A DNA stretch of 16,836 bases, taken from the NCBI GenBank assembly GCA_030642525.1, contig DAOWNO010000009.1, positions 1 through 16,836 on the forward strand, in the 5' to 3' direction. This DNA is from Candidatus Aegiribacteria sp. Lineage in GTDB: Bacteria; Fermentibacterota; Fermentibacteria; Fermentibacterales; JCC-6. A model generated the notes under the pieces. It saw only the letters and a list, made by a program, of their open reading frames with translations. It searched no databases and was not told the DNA's origin. Of this stretch, positions 1-6,981 are shown piece after piece. The position numbers and the translations under genes were made by a program. Every line of letters starts with the position of its first letter. Within the stretch, counting starts at the first letter, position 1.

Positions 1-2601
1 ATGGACAGCTCTCAATTGCATGAGGTAGCACTGTATCTTGATGGAACAGAAATTCTTACTGATTCATGGTATGGCTCAGGCGAACGGCTGCTCCTGGTTG
101 AAAACCTGCTTCTGTCAGGGTCATGTTCTCTGGAAATAAGATTCATTGATGATGCGGGTGACGGCACGATGGGGCTCGCTTCGGTGCATATCGAGTATCC
201 GGCGCTTCCGGGGAATGTGTCCGGAACGCAGTTATTCCCTTCAAGAGAGAAGACGGGCAGGTACAATTTCCAGGTCAGTGATGTTTCCTCTGACTGCGGT
301 GTATTCGATATATCGAGTTTTGATGCCCCGCTGCTTCTGACCGGTACCGAGTACAGTGCCGGGCGACTTGATTTTTCTTTTGATGTTGACAGCTCCAGTG
401 TTTTCATTCTCATGGATTCCGAAGACTGGCTTTCACCTGATTCCATAAGATCCGCCGACCCCGGAAGGCTTGTCGGAACGGTTACTGATGGTGACAGACT
501 TTTCGTTGTACATCCATCGCTTTACGACGGAGTATGGGGAATGGTCGCGCTCTGCAATGAGGATGGTAACAGTCCTGTCGTTGCTGTAACAACCGAAATA
601 TATGATGAATTCGGACAGGGAATTGCCGACCCCGGTGCGATAAGATCAGCGGTACGATGGGGAATTAACAGCTGGTCTTCCGGGCTGGAAGGAGTAATTC
701 TCACAGGAGACGGTCACTATGATTTCCTGGGATTCACAACTACTCAACCTGTGATGATCCCGCCCTGGATCATACTAGGCACCAGCAGATCGGACTGCCA
801 GGATGATCTTTATGTCATGACTCATGAGAACTCCGTCCTGCCTGAGATTCCCATTTCGCGGATACCGGTTGATAATCTGTCAGAGCTGGGAACATGCACG
901 GCAAAACTGCTTGTGTATGCGAACGGTCAGAACCGAGGCACCTGGATGAACAGAGCTCTTCTTGCAGCCGATGATGAATGGGGGGAGAACTCACAAAGTG
1001 AAACTGATCATACGAATGATACCGAATGCATAGCTGAGGAAGTCCTTCCCAGACACATAGACAGAGAGAAGTTCTACCTCATAGAATATCCGTGGCCTCC
1101 CGGATCATGGCCGCCCGAAGGCCCTCATCCTGACAAACCGGAGGCAAGGGAAAGCTTTATCGAGACATTCAATCAGGGATTTGCGTTCATTACATACATG
1201 GGGCATGGCGCTGCCGGCCAGATAGCGCATGAGAAAATGATGCTTTCCGAGGATGTCGGCAGATTGACAAACGGATCGAGACTGCCGGTGTCATTCTGGT
1301 CGACCTGCTCTGTGGGGGAATTCGATAATCCGGGTACCGACGCGATAGGCGAAGCAGTTGTTACTCATCCTGCAGGAGGGTGTATTTCATCCGTTGCCGG
1401 AACCAGGGGAACCTACGGTCGCCAGAACTACAGCTATTTCAGAAGTATCGTTGATTCGCTCACAAACAATCCAGGGCTTAACGTCGGGGATGCCGTATGG
1501 CAGTCAAAACTCGCCCTGTCAAGTATATACCAGATGAATAACAGATTTTATATCATGTTCGGTTATCCTGAAATGCCTCTCCCTCTGCCTGAACCTGACG
1601 GTTCCATATCAGTTATCGGCGACACACTCAGAAGCGGAGAGTTCAACAGTATAACCGGAAGCGGATTTCAGCAGGATGGATTGGCTTTTATCGAGATACT
1701 GGAGTCTTCATTGTATACGACATACACCTGTCTTGGCGGAACAGTAATAGAATACCTCAAGTACGGAGGTACCGCCTTCAGGGGAACGAAGACCGTCAGC
1801 AACGGAGGGTTCGAGCATGACTGCTTTATTCCTCTTCAATCAACGACCGGTGATCTCGCGAGGATAGCTGCGACTGTTCTTTCCGGTGAGGCTGATCTCT
1901 GCGGAGCTCAGGATCCGACCGTTCTGACCGAGGGTTACCCCTCCGGAAATGATCTTGAAGGCCCTTCTGTAACCATGTGGCTCCGGGGTTACGATGGAGT
2001 TCTGCATCCGGAAGTAACCGGGGATATAACGCTTGAAGCCGAGATAAGCGATTCAAGCGGGATCTGCCTTCTTGGAGGTTCCGGAAGGCAGCTCAGCCTT
2101 TTCATAGATGGTAATGGAAGTGATGTTAGCGCCTGGTTCTCCTACAATCGAGGGAGTTCCACAGACGGCAGACTCACATATGACATAGAAGCGCTCACTC
2201 CCGGAGAACACAGCATCATTCTCTGGAGTATTGACGGTGTCGGAAACAGTTCAAGGGACACGCTGAATCTCAGAATTCTGGTAGATCAGGATCTCAGCAT
2301 CACTGAAGCTCTTGTATATCCAAATCCCGGATACGGGCAAAGATGCTTCAGCTTCAGAGTATCCGAGGATTCAGAAATAAGTGTATCTATTTTCACGGTT
2401 TCAGGAACGAAGATAGAGGAGTTATCCGCTACCTGCGTTCAGGGTTACAATCAGATTCTCTGGAACGGATTTGATCATGACGGTGATTCTATTGCCTCCG
2501 GCTCATATATTTACAGAATAGAGGCAAACGCTCTTGGATCTTCGGTTTTCAGCAGAACTGCTGCTGTAACCGGAATACTCGCTGTCACAAAGGAGGATTA
2601 A
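1..2601 (+). CDS. Secreted C25 (gingipain-like) cysteine protease with FlgD-like C-terminal domain, 5' end outside window
   Basis: This is the C-terminal 866 residues of a large secreted caspase-fold protease. Seen: the C25 core spans about residues 170-530, with the strand motif LTGDGHYD, the segment PISRIPVDN, a catalytic His402 in YMGHGAAG and a nucleophile Cys436 in STCSVGEFD. The 34-residue His-Cys spacing resembles that of gingipains. Two Ig-like stretches follow. A final domain from about residue 771 (VYPNPG, then VSIFTVSG, LWNGFDHDG, GSYIYRIEA) is of the FlgD-like/type IX sorting type that directs proteins across the outer membrane. The segment before the core (EVALYLDG) resembles the N-terminal region of C25 proteins, and there is no signal peptide, so the ATG at base 1 is almost certainly internal. 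The next gene follows after 2 nt. The substrate cannot be read from sequence. The short tail after the last domain (ending VTKED) is slightly unusual for a sorting domain. Confidence 0.9.
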   Translation: MDSSQLHEVALYLDGTEILTDSWYGSGERLLLVENLLLSGSCSLEIRFIDDAGDGTMGLASVHIEYPALPGNVSGTQLFPSREKTGRYNFQVSDVSSDCGVFDISSFDAPLLLTGTEYSAGRLDFSFDVDSSSVFILMDSEDWLSPDSIRSADPGRLVGTVTDGDRLFVVHPSLYDGVWGMVALCNEDGNSPVVAVTTEIYDEFGQGIADPGAIRSAVRWGINSWSSGLEGVILTGDGHYDFLGFTTTQPVMIPPWIILGTSRSDCQDDLYVMTHENSVLPEIPISRIPVDNLSELGTCTAKLLVYANGQNRGTWMNRALLAADDEWGENSQSETDHTNDTECIAEEVLPRHIDREKFYLIEYPWPPGSWPPEGPHPDKPEARESFIETFNQGFAFITYMGHGAAGQIAHEKMMLSEDVGRLTNGSRLPVSFWSTCSVGEFDNPGTDAIGEAVVTHPAGGCISSVAGTRGTYGRQNYSYFRSIVDSLTNNPGLNVGDAVWQSKLALSSIYQMNNRFYIMFGYPEMPLPLPEPDGSISVIGDTLRSGEFNSITGSGFQQDGLAFIEILESSLYTTYTCLGGTVIEYLKYGGTAFRGTKTVSNGGFEHDCFIPLQSTTGDLARIAATVLSGEADLCGAQDPTVLTEGYPSGNDLEGPSVTMWLRGYDGVLHPEVTGDITLEAEISDSSGICLLGGSGRQLSLFIDGNGSDVSAWFSYNRGSSTDGRLTYDIEALTPGEHSIILWSIDGVGNSSRDTLNLRILVDQDLSITEALVYPNPGYGQRCFSFRVSEDSEISVSIFTVSGTKIEELSATCVQGYNQILWNGFDHDGDSIASGSYIYRIEANALGSSVFSRTAAVTGILAVTKED

Positions 2602-2606
2602 TTTTG
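2590..2606 (+). promoter_or_regulatory. Strong Shine-Dalgarno that fixes a TTG start
   Basis: AAGGAGG at 2590-2596 lies inside the last codons of the protease gene. It is 7 nt before a TTG codon at 2604. A near-perfect ribosome site at ideal distance supports TTG as the true start and suggests translational coupling with the protease gene, whose stop is at 2599-2601. Confidence 0.8.
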
Positions 2607-3749
2607 ACCGAGCCATCTGATGACAAAATAGACTGGCTCTGGAAACAGGTTGAAAAAGCCAGGAAAGAGAATAATCATGAAATGGCAAGAGAAAGCCTGG
2701 AAAGACTTCTTGCCGACCCTGCTGTGCGTGAAACATCTGATGAGGACCTTGCAAACCTCAATCTCAGCCAGCTTGACCTTGATGAGGGACGTTCCAGAGA
2801 AGCGGCTCTGAGACTCTCAAATTTCAAATGGCATGGTGTTCCCGGCCCCGCTGGATTGCTGCTTACATCCGATGTTTATCTCAAACTCGAATGGTTTGAG
2901 CAGGCCAGGGAAGCACTCGAAGAGTATCTGGATATCCTGCCGGAGGATCTTGATGCCCGCAGGAAACTCGGGCTTGTTCACCTGATGCTGAACAACGATG
3001 AAGAAGCTCAGCGTTTTCTGCTGGCAACAGCTCGCAGGGAGAAATACCGTATACCTGCAACTCTTACTTACCTTGCCATGCTGGAAGCCAAGACCGGACA
3101 CATTGAAGAAAGCCTTCACCTGCTTCTTCAGGCAAAGGAGCTTGCTCCGCAGGATGAGAGGATCGAACATACACTTCTTCGAATAGAATCTCTCAGAGTC
3201 AGTCTGAAACGAAAAGCCCTGCACCATTACGACCTTCCTATTGAAGATCTGGTTGCTGGAATGGTAAGTGGAATGCTGGAACTGCATGGATATTCAAAGG
3301 AGAAGTCCAGGCAGGCTCTTGATATCTGGAACTGCTTCTGTTCGAAAGTTACTCCACGGGGCAGGAAACCTGCCATCTGGGCCGCCGCTCTTGAATACGC
3401 GGTGACAAAGTACGGCCCGCATTTTACCCAGAGGCAGCTGGCGCTGGAGTACGAGATCTCCGTTTCACAACTGGGTGAACATTACCTTGCACTCTCTGAA
3501 GCAGTCGACCTGGATTCAATTGTCAGTACTGATCTGCTGGTGGAAACCGAGAAGGCCGGATCAGGTCTTTCGGGCCTTGTAAGAAGGGAAGAGATGTCGG
3601 AAGTAATCGCCCTGGTTGCAGGCAGACTTGATGAATTTGAAGGTCCAGGAGAAGTATGTTCGTGGGTGTTTGACAGGATCGAACCCATCAACGAAGCTGA
3701 ACGGAGAGAAATAGAGGATTTCCTCAGCTTCCTCTGGAAAAGAAAATAG
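2604..3749 (+). CDS. TPR-repeat protein with DUF6398-like C-terminal domain
   Basis: A soluble 381-residue protein of unknown role without signal peptide or membrane segment. Seen: residues about 5-200 are alpha-helical with TPR periodicity (for example GLLLTSDVYLKLEWFEQARE, then LGLVHLMLNNDEEAQRFL, then LAMLEAKTGHIEESLHLLLQ). Around residues 230-300 there is a compact helical region with IWNCFCSKVTPRGRKP, IWAAALEYAV, and TQRQLALEYEIS. In my recollection this resembles DUF6398, a cyclin/TFIIB-like helical domain with the signature 'RGRPEIWAAGIVYA'. An acidic helical tail follows. The start is TTG with an excellent ribosome site. The gene is probably cotranscribed with the upstream C25 protease, but a functional link is only inferred. 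The last G of its TAG stop is the first base of a palindromic element, so an insertion may have set the present C-terminus. Confidence 0.85.
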   Translation: MTEPSDDKIDWLWKQVEKARKENNHEMARESLERLLADPAVRETSDEDLANLNLSQLDLDEGRSREAALRLSNFKWHGVPGPAGLLLTSDVYLKLEWFEQAREALEEYLDILPEDLDARRKLGLVHLMLNNDEEAQRFLLATARREKYRIPATLTYLAMLEAKTGHIEESLHLLLQAKELAPQDERIEHTLLRIESLRVSLKRKALHHYDLPIEDLVAGMVSGMLELHGYSKEKSRQALDIWNCFCSKVTPRGRKPAIWAAALEYAVTKYGPHFTQRQLALEYEISVSQLGEHYLALSEAVDLDSIVSTDLLVETEKAGSGLSGLVRREEMSEVIALVAGRLDEFEGPGEVCSWVFDRIEPINEAERREIEDFLSFLWKRK

Positions 3750-3847
3750 GGGTCAAACCTTGTATTTTGACATTATGTCATATTACTTAAGATAGTAGTA
3801 GATATACATTATTTTAACAACCGCATGTCATTATGTCAAATTTGACT
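3749..3847. repeat. Imperfect palindromic element, MITE/REP-like
   Basis: The left arm reads GGGGTCAAACC and then TTTGACATTATGTCAT (3766-3781). The right arm ATGTCATTATGTCAAA (3825-3840) followed by TTTGAC (3841-3846) is its reverse complement with 2 mismatches in the 16-bp core, plus an outer GTCAAA/TTTGAC match. The left core contains a perfect palindrome TGACAT-T-ATGTCA. The decamer CATTATGTCA also occurs in direct orientation at 3771 and 3829. The centre is AT-rich (3782-3824). Ends of the form GGGGTCAA...TTTTGACAT are common, as I recall, beside Y1/REP-associated transposases. No transposase is present here, so a non-autonomous or decayed copy is the likeliest reading. Confidence 0.6.
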
Positions 3848-3983
3848 CATATTTCTGAAAAAGCATCTTAACATAGACGGTCTTCGTGATTTCTCTGTTG
3901 ACTTGAACATGTAATCTGTCAGAATTCTGTGTTCTTCCATCGGAGAGCGGTGAGACAATCAGTGAATCTGTAAACCGGCTCAT
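3831..3983 (-). pseudogene. Possible remnant of a DUF1353-like gene (50-codon minus-strand ORF)
   Basis: On the minus strand an ATG (3983-3981) opens 50 codons ending at TAA (3833-3831). It is preceded by a plausible ribosome site AGAGGAAG, 7 nt from the ATG. The first residues, MSRFTDSLIVSPLSDGR, resemble the start of phage-type DUF1353 proteins as I remember them ('MSRFTTPLIVSPLPDGRxW'). After DGRT the resemblance ends, and the reading frame stops inside the right arm of the palindromic element. I infer a gene truncated by the element or by deletion. It could instead be a small functional ORF or chance. The match is from memory and unverified. Confidence 0.3.
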
Positions 3984-4001
3984 TTATCAACTTCCTCTGC
4001 A

Positions 4002-4036
4002 CTTGAATTCAAGACATGACTCGAATATTGAATTCA
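4002..4036. promoter_or_regulatory. Tandem TTGAATTCA boxes, candidate operator
   Basis: CTTGAATTCAAG at 4002-4013 is a perfect 12-bp palindrome. The nonamer TTGAATTCA at 4003-4011 recurs at 4028-4036, 25 bp later (about two and a half turns), in ATTGAATTCAGT. The second copy overlaps the -35 box of the putative ppdK promoter, which is where a repressor site would be expected. The first lies just upstream of the ribosome site of the minus-strand ORF. Only the sequence symmetry is seen; binding is inferred. Confidence 0.35.
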
Positions 4037-4056
4037 GTACCTTACCATGATATATT
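4028..4056 (+). promoter_or_regulatory. Putative sigma-70-type promoter of ppdK
   Basis: TTGAAT (4028-4033, 4/6 to consensus) and TATATT (4051-4056, 5/6) are separated by exactly 17 bp, about 49 bp upstream of the ppdK ATG. Transcription would begin near 4063 and give a leader of roughly 40 nt. This is the best promoter-like pair in the gap. Confidence 0.5.
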
Positions 4057-4090
4057 ACCAGTTCTGCAATATTCAGGAAATCTATAAAAA

Positions 4091-4108
4091 ATGAAAGGTT
4101 CTGTATGA
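4091..4108 (+). other. Possible five-codon leader minicistron overlapping the ppdK start
   Basis: ATG AAA GGT TCT GTA TGA (4091-4108) encodes MKGSV, and its TGA overlaps the ppdK ATG (4105-4107) as ATGA. A weak AGGAAA lies about 10 nt upstream. Its own codons contain the GAAAGG (4093-4098) that is the only visible ribosome site for ppdK. It may be coincidence, but the geometry would couple or modulate ppdK initiation. Confidence 0.25.
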
Positions 4109-6885
4109 ATTCCGTTAAGTACGTCTATTTCTTTGGTGGAGATGAAACCGAGGGTGACCGTTCCCAGAAAGAGCTTCTTGGAGGTAAGGGTGCTAACCTG
4201 GCTGAGATGACCCGACTGGGGCTTCCTGTGCCACCTGGATTTACGATATCAACCGAAGCCTGTTCAGGATACTATAACGTTGGAGATGCAGGAAGCTGGC
4301 CGGATGGACTTGAGCAGCAGATTAGAGAAAAACTGATTCAGCTGGAAAAAACGACCGGAAAAAAATTCGGATCAGGAAAAGATCCGATGCTTGTATCTGT
4401 AAGGAGCGGCGCAGCTGTTTCAATGCCTGGCATGATGGATACGGTTCTCAACCTGGGTCTCAATAAAGATTCCATGGATGCAATCACTCAGATAACTGGT
4501 AATCCAAGATTCGTCCTTGATGCCTATCGCAGATTCATTCAGATGTTCGGTAATGTAGTCATGGGTATTCCACATCATGCGTTTGAAGAAGCAATTGACC
4601 GGATGAAAACCAGTAGAAACATAGACCTTGATACAGATCTATCCACTGATGACCTGAAAATTCTCGTTGATGAATTCAGCAGCATATACAATAAGGAAAT
4701 TGGCAAACCGTTCCCTGTTGATCCCTGGATCCAGCTGAAGTTATCAATTGATGCGGTATTTCGTTCCTGGAACAATACAAGAGCCAGACGTTATCGTCAG
4801 ATAAATGAAATTACAGGACTTATTGGAACTGCTGTCAATGTTCAGATTATGGTCTTTGGCAATATGGGTGAAGATTCAGGGACGGGTGTTTGCTTTACAA
4901 GAAACCCCGCCAACGGAGAGAATGTTTTTTACGGTGAATACCTGATGAATGCACAGGGTGAGGATGTTGTTGCCGGTATCAGAACACCAGAACCGATTCC
5001 AACTCTTCGAAACGTTAATGAAGCAGCATACGAAGAGCTGCTTTCAATAAGAACTGTACTTGAAGAGCACTATCTCGACATGCAGGACATTGAATTCACC
5101 ATCGAAGAAAAAAAACTCTATCTTCTGCAGACAAGAACAGGTAAGAGAACGGTATTCGCCGCTGTGAATATTGCCGTCGATATGGTTAAAGAAAATTTGA
5201 TTGATAAAAAAACTGCACTGAAAAGGATTCCAGCAAGTGCGTTCAATCAACTGTTCGCTCCGGTTCTTGATAGAAAGAGCAAAGAACATGCGGATCTTCT
5301 CACAACCGGTCTGAACGCTTCTCCGGGTGGAGCATGCGGTCGTGCTGTCTTTACCGCTGAAGATGCGGAAGAATGGTCATCAAGAGGGGAAGACGTAATT
5401 CTCTGCAGGAAGGAGACGAGCCCGGAAGATATCGGTGGTATGTCGGTGTCGAAGGGAATCATCACTTCAAGAGGAGGAATGACATCTCATGCAGCGGTTG
5501 TTGCCAGGGGAATGGGACTTCCCTGTGTTGCCGGAGCAAGCAGTCTTATTGTCGACAGTGTGTCAAAGAAGATGGTCTGCGGAGAAAAAGAGATTGCGGA
5601 AGGTGATCTGGTTGCGCTGGATGGCTTCACAGGAGAAATATATGACGGTAAAGTGGATGTCCAGCCTTCGGAGATATTATGCATTTCCATGGGTGAGAGT
5701 GATCCGAATGAATCAAGACTGTATTTGAATTACTCTATTCTTATGGACTGGGCTGACGAATACAGAAGGCTTGGTGTTCGAACGAATGCTGAAACGGTAA
5801 AAGATACCGGAACAGCTGTCGACTTCGGAGCGGAAGGCATAGGTCTCTGCAGAACAGAGCACATGTTCTTTGAAGGTGACAGAATTGTCTCCTTCAGAAA
5901 GATGATACTGGTTGCTGAAGAAGTTAAAATACTTCGGGAGAGAATTGCTGCTTCTGATGACACTTCCAGTCTGGAGAAAGAACTCGAGGCTCCTCTTGCG
6001 GATTACAATGAAGCCATAGAAGAACTGCTTCCACTGCAGCGTGGAGATTTCATACAGATATTCCGGGAACTGGACGGCCGACCTTGTACGGTGAGACTTC
6101 TGGATCCGCCGCTTCATGAATTCCTGCCAAATGACAGTCAGGGGCAGCTTGAAATGGCCAGAGAGATGGAAGTCCCTATTGAGAAGATTCAGAGAACCGT
6201 CGAAAAACTTCACGAATTCAATCCAATGCTCGGTCATAGAGGATGCAGGCTGGGTTTGACATACCCGGAAGTTTCCGATATGCAGGTAAGAGCTATTATG
6301 GAAGCAGCAATCGAAGTAAAGAAAAGTGGTACTGAAGTCCTGCCTGAGATCATGATTCCACTGGTTGGACACCCGCGGGAACTCGAGATTTCACGCACTC
6401 GTGTGCAGGATGTGATAGATGCAGTTTTGATAGAAAAAGGTTTGCCTGCTGATTTCATCTATTATCGTATCGGCACAATGATCGAAGTACCGCGTGCTGC
6501 TATTGATGCGGCCAGGATAGCTGAATACGCTGATTTCTTCAGTTTTGGCACAAACGATCTTACGCAGATGGCTTGCGGATTCTCAAGAGATGATGCTGGA
6601 GCTTTCCTGGGTGATTATGTCAGGATGGGCATTTATGAAAAGGATCCCTTTACATCTATTGACGTCGATGGTGTAGGCAGGCTGGTTGAAATTGCAGTCG
6701 AGGAAGGAAGAAAAGCCAAACCTGACATCAAGATAGGTGTCTGTGGAGAGCATGGCGGAGATCCTGAATCAATCCGGTTCTTCAACTCGATTGGATTGGA
6801 TTATGTATCCTGTTCTCCATTCAGGGTTCCGGTTGCAAGACTGGCTGCAGCTCAGGCAGCGATTGACATCGCGACGCAGGACTGA
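4105..6885 (+). CDS. ppdK: Pyruvate, phosphate dikinase
   Basis: This enzyme catalyses pyruvate + ATP + Pi to and from PEP + AMP + PPi in the cytoplasm. In anaerobes it often works in the glycolytic or gluconeogenic direction with PPi. Seen: an N-terminal nucleotide-binding region (LLGGKGANLAEM, residues ~26-37; SVRSGAAVSMPGMMDT). The central swivelling domain has phospho-accepting His462 in GGMTSHAAVVARG. The C-terminal PEP/pyruvate TIM barrel has GIGLCRTEHMFF, RLLDPPLHEF, FSFGTNDLTQ and catalytic Cys880 in GVCGEHGG. All signature residues are present, so the enzyme should be active. At 926 residues it is somewhat longer than the usual ~875-900; about 25 extra residues lie near 603-640. The ATG has GAAAGG 6 nt upstream. 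It stands apart from its neighbours, with its own promoter-like sequence and a gap of about 95 nt after it. Confidence 0.97.
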   Translation: MNSVKYVYFFGGDETEGDRSQKELLGGKGANLAEMTRLGLPVPPGFTISTEACSGYYNVGDAGSWPDGLEQQIREKLIQLEKTTGKKFGSGKDPMLVSVRSGAAVSMPGMMDTVLNLGLNKDSMDAITQITGNPRFVLDAYRRFIQMFGNVVMGIPHHAFEEAIDRMKTSRNIDLDTDLSTDDLKILVDEFSSIYNKEIGKPFPVDPWIQLKLSIDAVFRSWNNTRARRYRQINEITGLIGTAVNVQIMVFGNMGEDSGTGVCFTRNPANGENVFYGEYLMNAQGEDVVAGIRTPEPIPTLRNVNEAAYEELLSIRTVLEEHYLDMQDIEFTIEEKKLYLLQTRTGKRTVFAAVNIAVDMVKENLIDKKTALKRIPASAFNQLFAPVLDRKSKEHADLLTTGLNASPGGACGRAVFTAEDAEEWSSRGEDVILCRKETSPEDIGGMSVSKGIITSRGGMTSHAAVVARGMGLPCVAGASSLIVDSVSKKMVCGEKEIAEGDLVALDGFTGEIYDGKVDVQPSEILCISMGESDPNESRLYLNYSILMDWADEYRRLGVRTNAETVKDTGTAVDFGAEGIGLCRTEHMFFEGDRIVSFRKMILVAEEVKILRERIAASDDTSSLEKELEAPLADYNEAIEELLPLQRGDFIQIFRELDGRPCTVRLLDPPLHEFLPNDSQGQLEMAREMEVPIEKIQRTVEKLHEFNPMLGHRGCRLGLTYPEVSDMQVRAIMEAAIEVKKSGTEVLPEIMIPLVGHPRELEISRTRVQDVIDAVLIEKGLPADFIYYRIGTMIEVPRAAIDAARIAEYADFFSFGTNDLTQMACGFSRDDAGAFLGDYVRMGIYEKDPFTSIDVDGVGRLVEIAVEEGRKAKPDIKIGVCGEHGGDPESIRFFNSIGLDYVSCSPFRVPVARLAAAQAAIDIATQD

Positions 6886-6914
6886 TTCTATAGTGATCGC
6901 GATCTTTCATGATG

Positions 6915-6963
6915 AGCCTGCATATACGGTGTTGCAGTAAAGGGCTGGTGCAATATGCAGGCT
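6915..6963 (+). other. Stem-loop with 11-bp perfect stem between ppdK and the GGDEF gene
   Basis: AGCCTGCATAT (6915-6925) and ATATGCAGGCT (6953-6963) are exact reverse complements separated by 27 nt. There is no T-run downstream, so it is not a standard intrinsic terminator. The right arm ends 18 nt before the next ATG and abuts the only SD-like bases of that gene (GGAA, 6965-6968). It could be a ppdK 3'-end structure, an RNA processing site, or a control element of the GGDEF gene. Confidence 0.5.
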
Positions 6964-6981
6964 TGGAATGATATTTAGCTT

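Noticed and set aside
1..3. ATG at base 1 as the real start of the C25 protease
   Set aside because: No signal peptide follows, and the first residues already belong to an internal region of C25 proteins. The gene continues upstream of the window.
3898..3925. TTGACT (3898) with CAGAAT (3920) as a promoter
   Set aside because: The -10 box matches only 4/6 with a 16-bp spacer, and it lies inside the minus-strand ORF. The pair at 4028/4051 is better.
5713..6372. A 219-codon minus-strand reading frame inside ppdK
   Set aside because: It lies wholly within a gene with all PPDK signatures, has no recognisable motif, and is rich in the residue biases of an antisense frame.
6895..6904. Palindrome GATCGCGATC just after the ppdK stop
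   Set aside because: It is only 10 bp without a loop, flanking symmetry or a second copy in the window, so it is likely chance.
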